Shown here in pieces: positions 1-5,843 of a stretch of 10,687 bases of DNA. The notes under the pieces were generated by a model. The model did no database searches, had not been told where the DNA came from, and saw only the letters and a list, made by a program, of their open reading frames with translations. Positions within the stretch are counted from its first letter, which is position 1. Each line of letters opens with the position of its first letter. The position numbers and the translations under genes were made by a program. Source of the stretch: Candidatus Saccharimonadota bacterium (GTDB lineage Bacteria > Patescibacteriota > Saccharimonadia > Saccharimonadales > UBA7683); assembly GCA_018061375.1 (NCBI GenBank), contig JAGOUG010000028.1:1-10687 (forward strand), read 5' to 3'.

Positions 1-174
1 TTGTCGGGTAGCTACGTATGGAGCAGATAAGCGCTGAAAGCATATTAAGCGCGAAACTGACCTCAAGATTAGATTTCCCTATGAGACCCCTGATAGACGA
101 TCAGGTTGATAGGCGCAAGGTGGAAGTGTGGCAACATATGGAGCCGAAGCGTACTAATAGGTCCATCGATTTTT
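1..174 (+). rRNA. rrl: 23S ribosomal RNA, 3' end (partial)
   Basis: The start of the window matches the conserved end of 23S rRNA: GGGTAGCTACGTATGGAG, then GATAAGCGCTGAAAGCAT, a GATTAGATTTCCC-like stretch, GGTTGATAGGC, and the terminal GTACTAATAGG (151-161). The order and spacing agree with domain VI of bacterial 23S as I remember it from E. coli. The gene is cut by the left edge, so only about the last 170 nt are present. The exact 3' end is uncertain (about 168-178), because it is defined by pairing with the 5' end, which lies outside the window. Confidence 0.95.
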
Positions 175-180
175 TATGCT

Positions 181-222
181 TCTTTCGTTTGAACTGTGAT
201 TTATTGCAGTGAAGGCGAAAGA
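181..222 (+). other. Hairpin just after the 23S 3' end
   Basis: TCTTTCG at 181-187 is the exact reverse complement of CGAAAGA at 216-222, so the transcribed spacer can fold into a stem with a 28-nt loop. It starts within about ten bases of the predicted 23S end and may form part of the rRNA processing structure. The stem is only 7 bp, so chance is possible. Confidence 0.35.
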
Positions 223-243
223 ATGTTTGACCAGTTATTTGTG

Positions 244-261
244 TATATCATATATGATATA
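244..261. repeat. 18-bp perfect palindrome in the 23S-5S spacer, overlapping a possible -10 box
   Basis: Bases 244-261 (TATATCATATATGATATA) read identically on both strands with no loop. TTGACC at 227-232 lies 18 bp before TATATG (251-256) and 20 bp before TATGAT (253-258), so the palindrome covers a plausible -10 region. It could therefore belong to a separate promoter for the 5S gene, or be an operator. Low-complexity AT sequence makes palindromes more likely by chance. The rest of the spacer (262-349) shows only a weak hairpin, TCAGA 303-307 with TCTGA 314-318. Confidence 0.4.
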
Positions 262-349
262 ACACCGTTCCAATTATAAATTTAGACCATACAAACGTTA
301 TCTCAGAGTCACATCTGAAATAATAGCGACGTATGATCACCGAAAAGCT

Positions 350-370
350 GGTAGAATCCCAAGTTCTACC
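350..370 (+). other. Hairpin immediately upstream of 5S rRNA
   Basis: GGTAGAA (350-356) and TTCTACC (364-370) form a perfect 7-bp stem with a 7-nt loop, ending 4 nt before the predicted 5S 5' end. Part of its right arm (GTTCTA, 363-368) can instead pair with TAGAAC (487-492) just after 5S, so the hairpin and a precursor stem enclosing 5S compete. A role in 5S maturation is an inference. Confidence 0.55.
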
Positions 371-374
371 ACCT

Positions 375-485
375 GAATCGGTGCTCATAGCGCTGGGGAA
401 ACGCCTGTTCTCATTCCGAACACAGAAGCTAAGCCCAGTAGCGGCGATAATACTCCTACGGGGGAAGGTAGCACGGCGCCGAATT
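375..485 (+). rRNA. rrf: 5S ribosomal RNA
   Basis: The region contains the diagnostic 5S core CATTCCGAACACAGAAGCTAAGC (in two parts: CATTCCGAACACAG and AAGCTAAGC), followed by GCGGCGATAATACTCC and GGGGGAAGGTAGCACGGCGCC. The ends are set by helix I: GAATCGGTGC (375-384) pairs with GCGCCGAATT (476-485) with one A-A mismatch and G-U wobbles. The resulting 111 nt is at the short end of the usual 115-120 nt, and the real ends may differ by a few bases. It lies about 200 nt after 23S, with no tRNA between them. Confidence 0.93.
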
Positions 486-492
486 ATAGAAC

Positions 493-520
493 AAAGAGTC
501 CCAATAGGACTCTTTTTCTT
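493..520 (+). terminator. Intrinsic terminator after 5S rRNA
   Basis: AGAGTCC (495-501) pairs with GGACTCT (507-513) around the loop CAATA. The stem extends through A-T pairs into the run TTTTT (513-517). It lies about ten bases past the 5S 3' end and should end the rRNA operon transcript. Confidence 0.85.
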
Positions 521-562
521 TGTAAAAATTTTGACTGAAGTCCATAAAACACAAGCATAGTA

Positions 563-591
563 TTGACACAAGCGCAATTGTATGATAACAT
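563..591 (+). promoter_or_regulatory. Promoter of the KGG-repeat gene
   Basis: A perfect -35 box TTGACA (563-568) is followed after 17 bp by TAACAT (586-591, 4 of 6 consensus). A better-looking TATGAT (581-586) lies too close to this -35. Expected transcription start is near 598, giving a 5' leader of about 140 nt before the ATG at 739. Confidence 0.6.
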
Positions 592-618
592 AAGAGTAAT
601 TTCAGAGGTGAAATTGTT

Positions 619-653
619 GGAGGGTTCGCGTATCACCATTCGCGAGCTCTTTT
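619..653 (+). promoter_or_regulatory. Leader hairpin, possible attenuator, upstream of the KGG gene
   Basis: AGGGTTCGCG (621-630) pairs with CGCGAGCTCT (641-650), all ten positions pairing if two wobbles are allowed, around the loop TATCACCATT. A short T-run (650-653) follows. Upstream GGTGA (607-611) is complementary to TCACC in the loop, so a pseudoknot is possible. Two tiny reading frames start just after it (ATG at 654, 11 codons; ATG at 667, 5 codons). Hairpin plus T-run resembles an attenuator or weak terminator, but four Ts is short. It matches no riboswitch class I recognise. Confidence 0.45.
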
Positions 654-738
654 ATGTATTTTACTTATGAAAGGTGGATATTAATTTAATAGGTTCTTCT
701 TCGCTCAGGCTTTGGAGAATAAGAAAGGTCATTTTATC

Positions 739-963
739 ATGGCTGGAACTAAAATTGGTGGCCGCAAGGCTGCAACAACTAACAAAACTAAGTATGGTTC
801 TGACTTTTACGCATCTATTGGTGCTAAGGGCGGCAAGCGCGGCAAAACCGGTGGTTTCGCAAGCGAAAAAAAGGGTGACGATGGCCTAACTGGTCGTGAA
901 CGTGCTCGAATGGCTGGTTCTAAGGGCGGACGTATTTCACGTCGTTCTAAGACTACTAAATAA
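739..963 (+). CDS. Small KGG-repeat (stress-protein-like) protein
   Basis: This encodes a 74-residue, very basic protein rich in Gly, Lys, Arg and Ser. It carries KGG-type motifs: GAKGGK (28-33), TGGFAS (37-42) and AGSKGGR (59-65). These resemble the short KGG repeat of bacterial general stress proteins of the GsiB/YciG type (Pfam KGG family), whose molecular role is poorly known. The charge makes nucleic-acid binding plausible, but that is inference. I chose ATG 739 because AAGAAAGG (721-728) is a good Shine-Dalgarno sequence 10 nt upstream. An in-frame TTG at 712 would add nine residues but has no clear ribosome site. The gene is monocistronic, with its own promoter, a long structured leader and a strong terminator, which suggests a separately regulated and possibly abundant product. 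No membrane segment or signal peptide is visible. Confidence 0.8.
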   Translation: MAGTKIGGRKAATTNKTKYGSDFYASIGAKGGKRGKTGGFASEKKGDDGLTGRERARMAGSKGGRISRRSKTTK

Positions 964-964
964 T

Positions 965-985
965 TCTAAGATTACAGATCTTAGA
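965..985 (+). other. Hairpin between the KGG stop codon and its terminator
   Basis: TCTAAGAT (965-972) and ATCTTAGA (978-985) form a perfect 8-bp stem with loop TACAG. It begins two bases after the stop codon and six bases before the terminator, so the mRNA ends in two tandem hairpins. The first has no T-run and might protect the 3' end. Confidence 0.5.
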
Positions 986-990
986 GTATA

Positions 991-1018
991 AAAAAGAGTG
1001 CCTTAAGGCACTCTTTTT
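991..1018. terminator. Bidirectional intrinsic terminator between convergent genes
   Basis: Bases 991-1018 are a 28-bp perfect inverted repeat: an A-run, GAGTGCC, the four-base centre TTAA, GGCACTC and a T-run. With runs of A on one side and T on the other it works on both strands. It serves the KGG gene from the left and the minus-strand gene ending at 1053 from the right. Confidence 0.92.
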
Positions 1019-1052
1019 GGTTATTTTGAATCCTGTTATTCCTGCATCGAGC

Positions 1053-1523
1053 CTATACTAACGTCTGGCGGTAGCAACGTGATAGTTGATTACCAGATAC
1101 GGTCCATTTCCTCAAACAGTTGAAGCACTTATATTCATTCTCACTAGATTCAACGGAGATTGACGTGCAATCTGGGCATGAGCTTCTGTGGTGGAGCCAA
1201 TCTCTGTAGCTATCTAGGCATGATTCAATGTAGTTAGTATCTATTACTAACCCATATTTTTTGGCGATCTCAGAAGCTTTTGACCATGCTTCGGTTTCTA
1301 GAGCGAGTAGCCCAACACCACTTACATAGTTTTTGTGATTACAGAGCGCATGACCGATTTCATGTATAAGTCGGTAGGTGCCTCTGATACTTTTAAATTC
1401 GCTACTGTTGTAGTGTACGGTGTTTTCTTTGGCTGACCAGTAGAATTCTTTTGATTCAACAAAAGATATGTCAGAGAAGTCATTCATTATAGTAGTAGGA
1501 TTAGCTAGTGTGGTCGTTGGCAT
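1053..1523 (-). CDS. Small HExxH metalloprotease-like protein with C-terminal zinc ribbon
   Basis: The protein has 156 residues. HEIGH (54-58) in RLIHEIGHALCNH is a canonical HExxH zinc-protease signature, and Glu76 or Glu78 in LETEAW could supply the third metal ligand, as in IrrE/ImmA-like peptidases. Residues 95-115 contain a conserved-looking DTNYIESCLDSYRDWLHHR stretch. Next is a four-cysteine knuckle, C116-P-D-C119 and C133-F-N-C136, probably a zinc ribbon. A SprT-like layout (HExxH then zinc ribbon) is an alternative reading; the LETEAW part fits IrrE/ImmA better. No signal peptide or TM segment, so it is probably cytoplasmic. The start overlaps the end of the upstream ROK gene by 23 bases, suggesting translational coupling. 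A downstream ATG at 1487 (Met13) would remove the overlap but has no Shine-Dalgarno sequence; the chosen start has only a weak GGGTG. The substrate cannot be deduced. Confidence 0.75.
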   Translation of the reverse strand: MPTTTLANPTTIMNDFSDISFVESKEFYWSAKENTVHYNSSEFKSIRGTYRLIHEIGHALCNHKNYVSGVGLLALETEAWSKASEIAKKYGLVIDTNYIESCLDSYRDWLHHRSSCPDCTSISVESSENEYKCFNCLRKWTVSGNQLSRCYRQTLV

Positions 1524-2319
1524 ATTCGTAGCACCCGTAAATTACTGCATTTTTACCATGTCGTGCTGATCGGAATCTTTCTGGGCGCTTTACTATACTG
1601 TGAAGATGCTCATCAAGATAGGGTGCTAAATAGTCAGTAAATTTAGCGCTATTGTGGCCGAGTCCGCCGCCAAAAATTATCGTATCTATTTGTAAATAGC
1701 TGCAGGCTATGGCTACTCCTGGACCAAGTCGTTCCTTGATATACGACTGCCAGATACCAAAATCAGTCACTTCGCTTCCGGGTAGACCATAGGCATCTGC
1801 AAATACGCGACCAGATGCAAATTCTTCCCAGTGTTGGATCTTGCCATCAAACAACAGGGGTATCTTGCCGAGTTCCATATCTAACATATCGCTAGAAAGA
1901 TCTCCATTTATAACAAGTGCCCCACCAATACCTGTGCTGATAGTGAGATATAAGGCGCGGCTTGGAGTTTCAGGAAGTGAACGTACTTCTGAAAGTCCGG
2001 CAAGCTTACTGTCGTTTTCAATAAGTACGTTTTTGCAGCCAATAATTTTTGAGATATCATGTGCAATGTATTGTTCTACCCAAGGAAGGTTGCCAAGGCT
2101 GTGTACAATACCTTTTGCGCGATCAAGTAAACCAGGCACGCCTACGCAGCAGATTGAGATTGAATCACTCAGAAATGCCAGGGCGTGAGTTCTTAGTTCA
2201 GTGAGAAACTGCTCATAATCTTGAGGAGTCGGAAATGAGACCTCTTTTTTGATTTTTCCGGAAGCATCAAAAGACGCAATAAGTGTTTTTGTTCCCCCGA
2301 TATCAACCCCAATAATCAT
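1501..2319 (-). CDS. ROK-family sugar kinase (glucokinase-like), lacking the usual zinc site
   Basis: The protein has 272 residues. The N-terminus MIIGVDIGGTKT (1-12) is the phosphate-binding motif of ROK sugar kinases, which phosphorylate hexoses with ATP in the cytoplasm. Further family features are GVPGLLDRAKG (60-70), NLPW (77-80), END (101-103, with Asp103 as the expected catalytic base), ISTGIGGALVINGDL (127-141) and IIFGGGLG (214-221). Most ROK proteins bind zinc through a GH histidine and a CxCGxxGCxE cluster. Here these places read ELGKIPL (149-155) and GKIQHWEEFASG (159-170), so both His and Cys ligands are gone. It is also a little shorter than the usual 290-320 residues. Sugar specificity cannot be read from the sequence. 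The ATG lies exactly 6 nt after an extended -10 box, with no ribosome binding site, so translation is probably leaderless. It overlaps the downstream HExxH gene and probably shares its transcript. Confidence 0.9.
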   Translation of the reverse strand: MIIGVDIGGTKTLIASFDASGKIKKEVSFPTPQDYEQFLTELRTHALAFLSDSISICCVGVPGLLDRAKGIVHSLGNLPWVEQYIAHDISKIIGCKNVLIENDSKLAGLSEVRSLPETPSRALYLTISTGIGGALVINGDLSSDMLDMELGKIPLLFDGKIQHWEEFASGRVFADAYGLPGSEVTDFGIWQSYIKERLGPGVAIACSYLQIDTIIFGGGLGHNSAKFTDYLAPYLDEHLHSIVKRPERFRSARHGKNAVIYGCYEYANDHTS

Positions 2320-2325
2320 GTATTT

Positions 2326-2334
2326 ATTGTATCA
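2326..2334 (-). promoter_or_regulatory. Leaderless-type extended -10 promoter of the ROK gene
   Basis: On the minus strand the sequence before the gene reads TGATACAATAAATACATG. This is an extended -10 (TG, one base, TACAAT), exactly six bases, then the ATG. A start seven bases past the hexamer falls on the A of the ATG. No good -35 box is visible, which an extended -10 can tolerate. Confidence 0.65.
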
Positions 2335-2342
2335 TCTGCTCG

Positions 2343-2359
2343 ACGGTGTTTACTACCGT
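2343..2359. repeat. Inverted repeat between the divergent ROK and TM-protein genes
   Basis: ACGGT (2343-2347) and ACCGT (2355-2359) flank a 7-base centre. The repeat lies about 25 bases upstream of the ROK start and overlaps a TATAAT (2359-2364) on the plus strand. It could be an operator for the divergent pair, though five-base arms are weak evidence. Confidence 0.3.
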
Positions 2360-2374
2360 ATAATCGTATCGATG

Positions 2375-2403
2375 TTTACAGGGTAGCAGTAACGTACTAT
2401 TCT
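2375..2403 (+). promoter_or_regulatory. Promoter of the two-TM protein gene
   Basis: TTTACA (2375-2380, 5 of 6 consensus) and TATTCT (2398-2403, 4 of 6) are separated by 17 bp, giving an expected start near 2410. A second candidate -10, TATAAT at 2359-2364, has no -35 partner. The ribosome binding site AAGGGAG (2415-2421) follows, 5 nt before the ATG. Confidence 0.5.
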
Positions 2404-2426
2404 ATAGATAGAGTAAGGGAGTAGAT

Positions 2427-2840
2427 ATGGAAGATAAACGAGGAGCAATATCACACTTTTCGGGAATAATACGGATAGTTATATTTGCAATACTGGCGAT
2501 TTTACTAGTTGTGTTGTTTACTCGCTGGGCAATTAGTCGTCGTGAGTCGAATAAATCTGCTCAGAATGTTACGGAATCGAGTCAGAAGGAAGACTCAAAA
2601 ACTGCAACCACAGAAAATAACTCAAGTGGTAGCGAGAGCGAAGAGAGTAAGTCTAATACTGAGACTACAACAATACCGAGTGGCATTGCCGAAAGTACAG
2701 CCGAGCCTGAGCCAGGCACTCGGGTCCCGAATGCAGGAATTGGCACTAATATAGCTATAACTATAGCAATGCTCACTGCAATTACGTATCTTCTAATCTA
2801 CAATCGCACGCTTTCACGAAACCTTTTAGTTACAAGATGA
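2427..2840 (+). CDS. Small two-TM surface protein with LPxTG-like C-terminus
   Basis: The protein has 137 residues in three parts. A short basic N-terminus is followed by a hydrophobic segment (about 13-33, IIRIVIFAILAILLVVLF) and then RWAISRR, which fits a membrane anchor or uncleaved signal. Residues 40-98 are a low-complexity Ser/Glu/Thr/Asn linker, probably disordered and outside the cell. The C-terminus has VPNAG (100-104), a second hydrophobic stretch (about 108-125) and a tail with three arginines. That order (short motif, TM, basic tail) is that of a sortase sorting signal, with VPNAG as a divergent LPxTG. No sortase gene is in the window, so anchoring is only a suggestion; a plain two-TM protein is the alternative. 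The start is supported by the Shine-Dalgarno AAGGGAG 5 nt upstream. It ends in TGA, evidence against a UGA-glycine code. I do not recognise a family. Confidence 0.75.
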   Translation: MEDKRGAISHFSGIIRIVIFAILAILLVVLFTRWAISRRESNKSAQNVTESSQKEDSKTATTENNSSGSESEESKSNTETTTIPSGIAESTAEPEPGTRVPNAGIGTNIAITIAMLTAITYLLIYNRTLSRNLLVTR

Positions 2841-2847
2841 TAACACT

Positions 2848-2877
2848 TTGACTTCTGTTGTATAGATGAGGTACAAT
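2848..2877 (+). promoter_or_regulatory. Promoter of the S1-infB operon
   Basis: TTGACT (2848-2853) and TACAAT (2872-2877), each 5 of 6 consensus, are 18 bp apart, the best sigma-70-like pair in the window after the KGG one. The expected start is near 2884, leaving a leader of about 60 nt. The leader holds a small GGCG/CGCC hairpin (2892-2907) before the ribosome binding site. Confidence 0.7.
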
Positions 2878-2923
2878 AGTACTAATCTTATGGCGTATAC
2901 ATTCGCCGCGAGAAATATTTTTT

Positions 2924-2931
2924 GGAAGGAG
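2924..2931 (+). promoter_or_regulatory. Ribosome binding site deciding the S1 start
   Basis: GGAAGGAG is a strong Shine-Dalgarno sequence 11 nt before ATG 2943. It lies inside the N-terminal extension created if TTG 2922 were used as start, so the ATG is the right choice. Confidence 0.8.
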
Positions 2932-2942
2932 TTTTGTTCAGA

Positions 2943-4001
2943 ATGACAAAACAAACTAATGTAACTATGGATGACCTTTTAAACGAGGTTCAGTATAAAC
3001 AATTTGCAGTCGGAGACGTCGTGGAAGCGACAGTGCTAACTGTTAAGAAGCATGAGCTATGGCTCGATTTAGGCGCGAACGGTATCGGAATGGTGCCACG
3101 CCGAGAAATCGGGTATGGGCAACAGCATGCAGTCGGCGATAAAGTGGTCGCAAGTATTGTGGACCCAGAACTCGAAGATGGGCAGGCATTACTTAGTCTG
3201 CGTAGAGCAGCTAAAGACAGAGGATGGGACGAAGTTAAGCAACTACAAGAAAAGGGTGATACGCTTGAGGTTACTGCTTATGATGCAAACCGCGGTGGAC
3301 TACTTGTAGAACTTGAAGGTGTAAGAGGATTCCTACCAGTTTCTCAACTTTCAGCAGAGCATTACCCACGTGTTGGTAGTTCTGATAAAGATGAGATTCT
3401 ACAGCGACTTAATAGTCTTGTGAACCAACCACTTCGAGTACGTATTCTTGATGCTGATCGAAAGACCAATAAGCTCATATTTAGTGAAAAAGAAGCGATT
3501 CGTGACGATATGCAATCTCGTTTCGAAAAACTTTCAGTTGGTGATGCCGTTACGGGTGTTGTTACTGGAGTTGTAGACTTCGGTGCATTCGTTAACGTTG
3601 ATGGCATTGAAGGCTTGATTCACATTTCTGAAATCTCATGGGAGCGCGTAGAAAACCCTGGCGACTACGTAAAAGTTGGTGATAGTGTTGAAGCTAAAAT
3701 TATTGCAATCGACAAAGACCGACTTTCGCTCAGTATGAAGCAAACTCAGGCTGACCCATGGGCAAAAGAAGCAGAAGCATTCAACAAGGGTGACATTGTA
3801 GAAGGAACTGTTACACGGATAACTCCGTTCGGCGCATTTATCCAGCTGAGTTCTGCAGTGGAAGCACTTGTACATATTTCTGAACTTGGCGATGGCCAAG
3901 GTGCAGACCCTGAAAAACTGTTTAAGTTAAATGAAAAGAAGAAGTTTAAAATTCTCGATATCGACCGAGATAATCGTAAGATTTCACTGAGCCTACAGTA
4001 G
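2943..4001 (+). CDS. rpsA: Four-domain S1 RNA-binding protein (ribosomal protein S1-like)
   Basis: The protein has 352 residues and four S1 (OB-fold) RNA-binding domains at about 20-88, 103-183, 197-268 and 280-352. The third and fourth are the most typical: GDAVTGVVTGVVDFGAFVNV with GLIHISE (224-230), and GDIVEGTVTRITPFGAFIQL with ALVHISE (308-314). The first two are more divergent. Ribosomal protein S1 binds mRNA on the 30S subunit. E. coli S1 has six such domains, while many bacteria have a four-domain form, so the length suits a short bS1 or a related RNA-binding protein. It has no kinase, nuclease or IspH domain. The gene has its own promoter and a strong ribosome binding site. infB follows 39 bp downstream on the same strand, so co-transcription of the two translation genes is likely. 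The exact role (bS1 itself or a paralogue) cannot be settled here. Confidence 0.88.
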   Translation: MTKQTNVTMDDLLNEVQYKQFAVGDVVEATVLTVKKHELWLDLGANGIGMVPRREIGYGQQHAVGDKVVASIVDPELEDGQALLSLRRAAKDRGWDEVKQLQEKGDTLEVTAYDANRGGLLVELEGVRGFLPVSQLSAEHYPRVGSSDKDEILQRLNSLVNQPLRVRILDADRKTNKLIFSEKEAIRDDMQSRFEKLSVGDAVTGVVTGVVDFGAFVNVDGIEGLIHISEISWERVENPGDYVKVGDSVEAKIIAIDKDRLSLSMKQTQADPWAKEAEAFNKGDIVEGTVTRITPFGAFIQLSSAVEALVHISELGDGQGADPEKLFKLNEKKKFKILDIDRDNRKISLSLQ

Positions 4002-4040
4002 TATTATCGTAAAATAAAACTCCCCAGAAAGGCGGTTATT

Positions 4041-5807
4041 ATGGAAGAAAAGACCATCACAATTGGCAGCATGATAACCGTTGGTGATCTCGCCGGTAAA
4101 TTAGATATACCGGTAACCTCACTGATTGGGGAGCTTTTTAAAAACGGTATTATGGCTACGGTAAATCAGCGATTGGATTTTGATACAGCGCAGATCATTG
4201 TGGAAGAACTGAAGCTTGGCTTTGTACTTCAGCCAGAAGCTGAAGACGAAGCACCTATTGAAACTGATGGAAGTGACGCCCGACGTGACAGCGCAACCTC
4301 TGCTACCAGACCACCAGTTGTTGCCGTTATGGGTCATGTCGATCATGGTAAGACAAGTTTACTCGATGCAATCTTAGACTTAAAAGTTGTGAGTGGTGAA
4401 GCTGGAGGAATCACGCAGCACATATCTGCCTATCAGACAGAACACGGCGGAAGACTCCTTACATTACTCGATACCCCTGGTCACGAAGCTTTTTCTGCAC
4501 TTCGTCAGCACGGTGCACGTCTTACAGATGTTGTGATTGTCGTTGTGGCGGCGGATGATGGCGTAAAACCTCAAACACTCGAGGCCATTAAGTTTGCAAA
4601 AGATGCCAAAGCTAAGATTATTGTCGCTTTGAATAAAATAGACAAACCTGATGCAGATGTAAACCGTGCAAAACAAAGTTTGGCTGATGCCGGGCTTATG
4701 CCGGAAGAATGGGGCGGAGATATAGTAATTGCCGAAGTGTCAGCAAAAACTAAACAGGGTATTCCTGAGCTTCTCGACATGGTACTACTTCTTTCAGATA
4801 TTGAGGAATTACGTGCTGACGCCGAGGGTAGTGCTGAAGGTATAGTAATTGAAGCGCATATGGCACAGGGCCAAGGCGCACTGGTTTCAGCATTAATCGA
4901 ACATGGTCAACTCAGTAAAAGCGATTTTATTGTTGTTGGTGCAACCTACGGTAAAATACGGACACTTTGTAATTGGCATAATGAAGAAATAATCACAGCA
5001 GGTCCATCAACCCCAGTTCGACTAACGGGCTTTAAAGAATTGCCACAATTTGGTGATCACCTTAGCGTGACGAGTTCTGAAAAAGAAGCTCGTGATCGTG
5101 CTGAGCGGGCAAAAAGCCGTAAAGTAACCGGCAAACTGAATATGACGAGTAGCGACCTTATTGGGCTTATTAACAAAAATGCCCAGGTAAAAGAAGTCCC
5201 GGTGATTATTAAAGCCGATGTTCAAGGTTCACTTACGTCTATCACGGATAGTTTACGGCTATTAGAAAACGCAGAACTTAAGATGCATGTTATTGGATCT
5301 GGCGTTGGAAGTATCACCGAGAATGATGTACAGATGGCATCTACAAGTAAGGCCTTAATTTACGCATTTAACGTGTCGATCCCAGTAAACGTTAAGAAGT
5401 TAGCTGAGCGCGAATCTGTTTCTATTCGCGAGTTCAAGGTAATCTATGAGCTTCTGGATGACGCTAAGGATGTGCTTACTGCGCTACTCGAACCAGAAAT
5501 TGTAGAAACTGAACTCGGAAAGCTTATTATTCGAGGTGTATTTAGGACTACGAAAGAAGAAATTATCTGTGGTGGTGAAGTAACAAAAGGCAAAGTTGAA
5601 CCAAAGACAAAAGCTCGCGTTATACGAGATAAGGTTGAGATTGCTGAAGTTGAAGTACTGAGCGTTAAGCGACAACAACAAGAAGCAAAAGAAGTTTTTG
5701 AAGGTGAAATGTGTGGGTTGCAACTGAAGCCGAATAAAAAAGTACTACTTGAAGAAGGTGATAGGCTAGAATTTTATAAGCGTGAAGAAGTTCAGCGCAC
5801 GCTATAG
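4041..5807 (+). CDS. infB: Translation initiation factor IF-2
   Basis: The protein has 588 residues. IF-2 is the GTPase that places fMet-tRNA on the 30S subunit and promotes subunit joining. An IF2_N-type domain covers about 6-62 (ITVGDLAGKLDIPVTSLI), then a linker of only about 30 residues, then the GTPase domain with every motif: G1 GHVDHGKT (98-105), G2 GGITQHI (122-128), G3 DTPGH (144-148), G4 NKID (198-201) and G5 SAK (234-236). The C-terminal domains follow, including VIIKADVQGS and a final part with IICGGEVTKGKV and CGLQL; they appear complete. It is shorter than E. coli IF-2 (890) because the long N-terminal region is missing, as is common in bacteria with compact genomes. ATG 4041 is supported by AGAAAGG (4026-4032), 8 nt upstream. 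In many bacteria rbfA follows infB; here a DUF5663 gene does. Confidence 0.97.
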   Translation: MEEKTITIGSMITVGDLAGKLDIPVTSLIGELFKNGIMATVNQRLDFDTAQIIVEELKLGFVLQPEAEDEAPIETDGSDARRDSATSATRPPVVAVMGHVDHGKTSLLDAILDLKVVSGEAGGITQHISAYQTEHGGRLLTLLDTPGHEAFSALRQHGARLTDVVIVVVAADDGVKPQTLEAIKFAKDAKAKIIVALNKIDKPDADVNRAKQSLADAGLMPEEWGGDIVIAEVSAKTKQGIPELLDMVLLLSDIEELRADAEGSAEGIVIEAHMAQGQGALVSALIEHGQLSKSDFIVVGATYGKIRTLCNWHNEEIITAGPSTPVRLTGFKELPQFGDHLSVTSSEKEARDRAERAKSRKVTGKLNMTSSDLIGLINKNAQVKEVPVIIKADVQGSLTSITDSLRLLENAELKMHVIGSGVGSITENDVQMASTSKALIYAFNVSIPVNVKKLAERESVSIREFKVIYELLDDAKDVLTALLEPEIVETELGKLIIRGVFRTTKEEIICGGEVTKGKVEPKTKARVIRDKVEIAEVEVLSVKRQQQEAKEVFEGEMCGLQLKPNKKVLLEEGDRLEFYKREEVQRTL

Positions 5808-5810
5808 GTC

Positions 5811-5832
5811 TGGTATACTGGGTAGTATAAAT
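5811..5832 (+). promoter_or_regulatory. Tandem -10 promoter before the DUF5663 gene
   Basis: TGGTATACT (5811-5819) is an extended -10, followed by a second -10-like TATAAA (5826-5831) twelve bases downstream. Nearly the same sequence recurs at 10650-10669. It starts four bases after the infB stop, so the DUF5663 gene probably has its own transcript as well as any read-through. No convincing -35 is visible. Confidence 0.6.
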
Positions 5833-5843
5833 AGGATATCTGC

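Noticed and set aside
175..374. tRNA gene in the 23S-5S spacer
   Set aside because: No T-loop GGTTCRA-type motif or cloverleaf arms were found there.
333..560. 75-residue plus-strand frame covering the 5S gene
   Set aside because: It is a translation of the 5S rRNA and its terminator hairpin.
248..577. 109-residue open frame on the minus strand across the 5S region
   Set aside because: It runs antisense through the 5S gene and its terminator, has no family-like sequence, and is better explained by chance.
712..738. TTG 712 as start of the KGG protein
   Set aside because: AAGAAAGG is well spaced for ATG 739 and lies inside the proposed extension.
2838..2840. Alternative genetic code with TGA read as glycine
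   Set aside because: The TM-protein gene ends naturally at TGA before a promoter, and no gene here needs TGA read-through.
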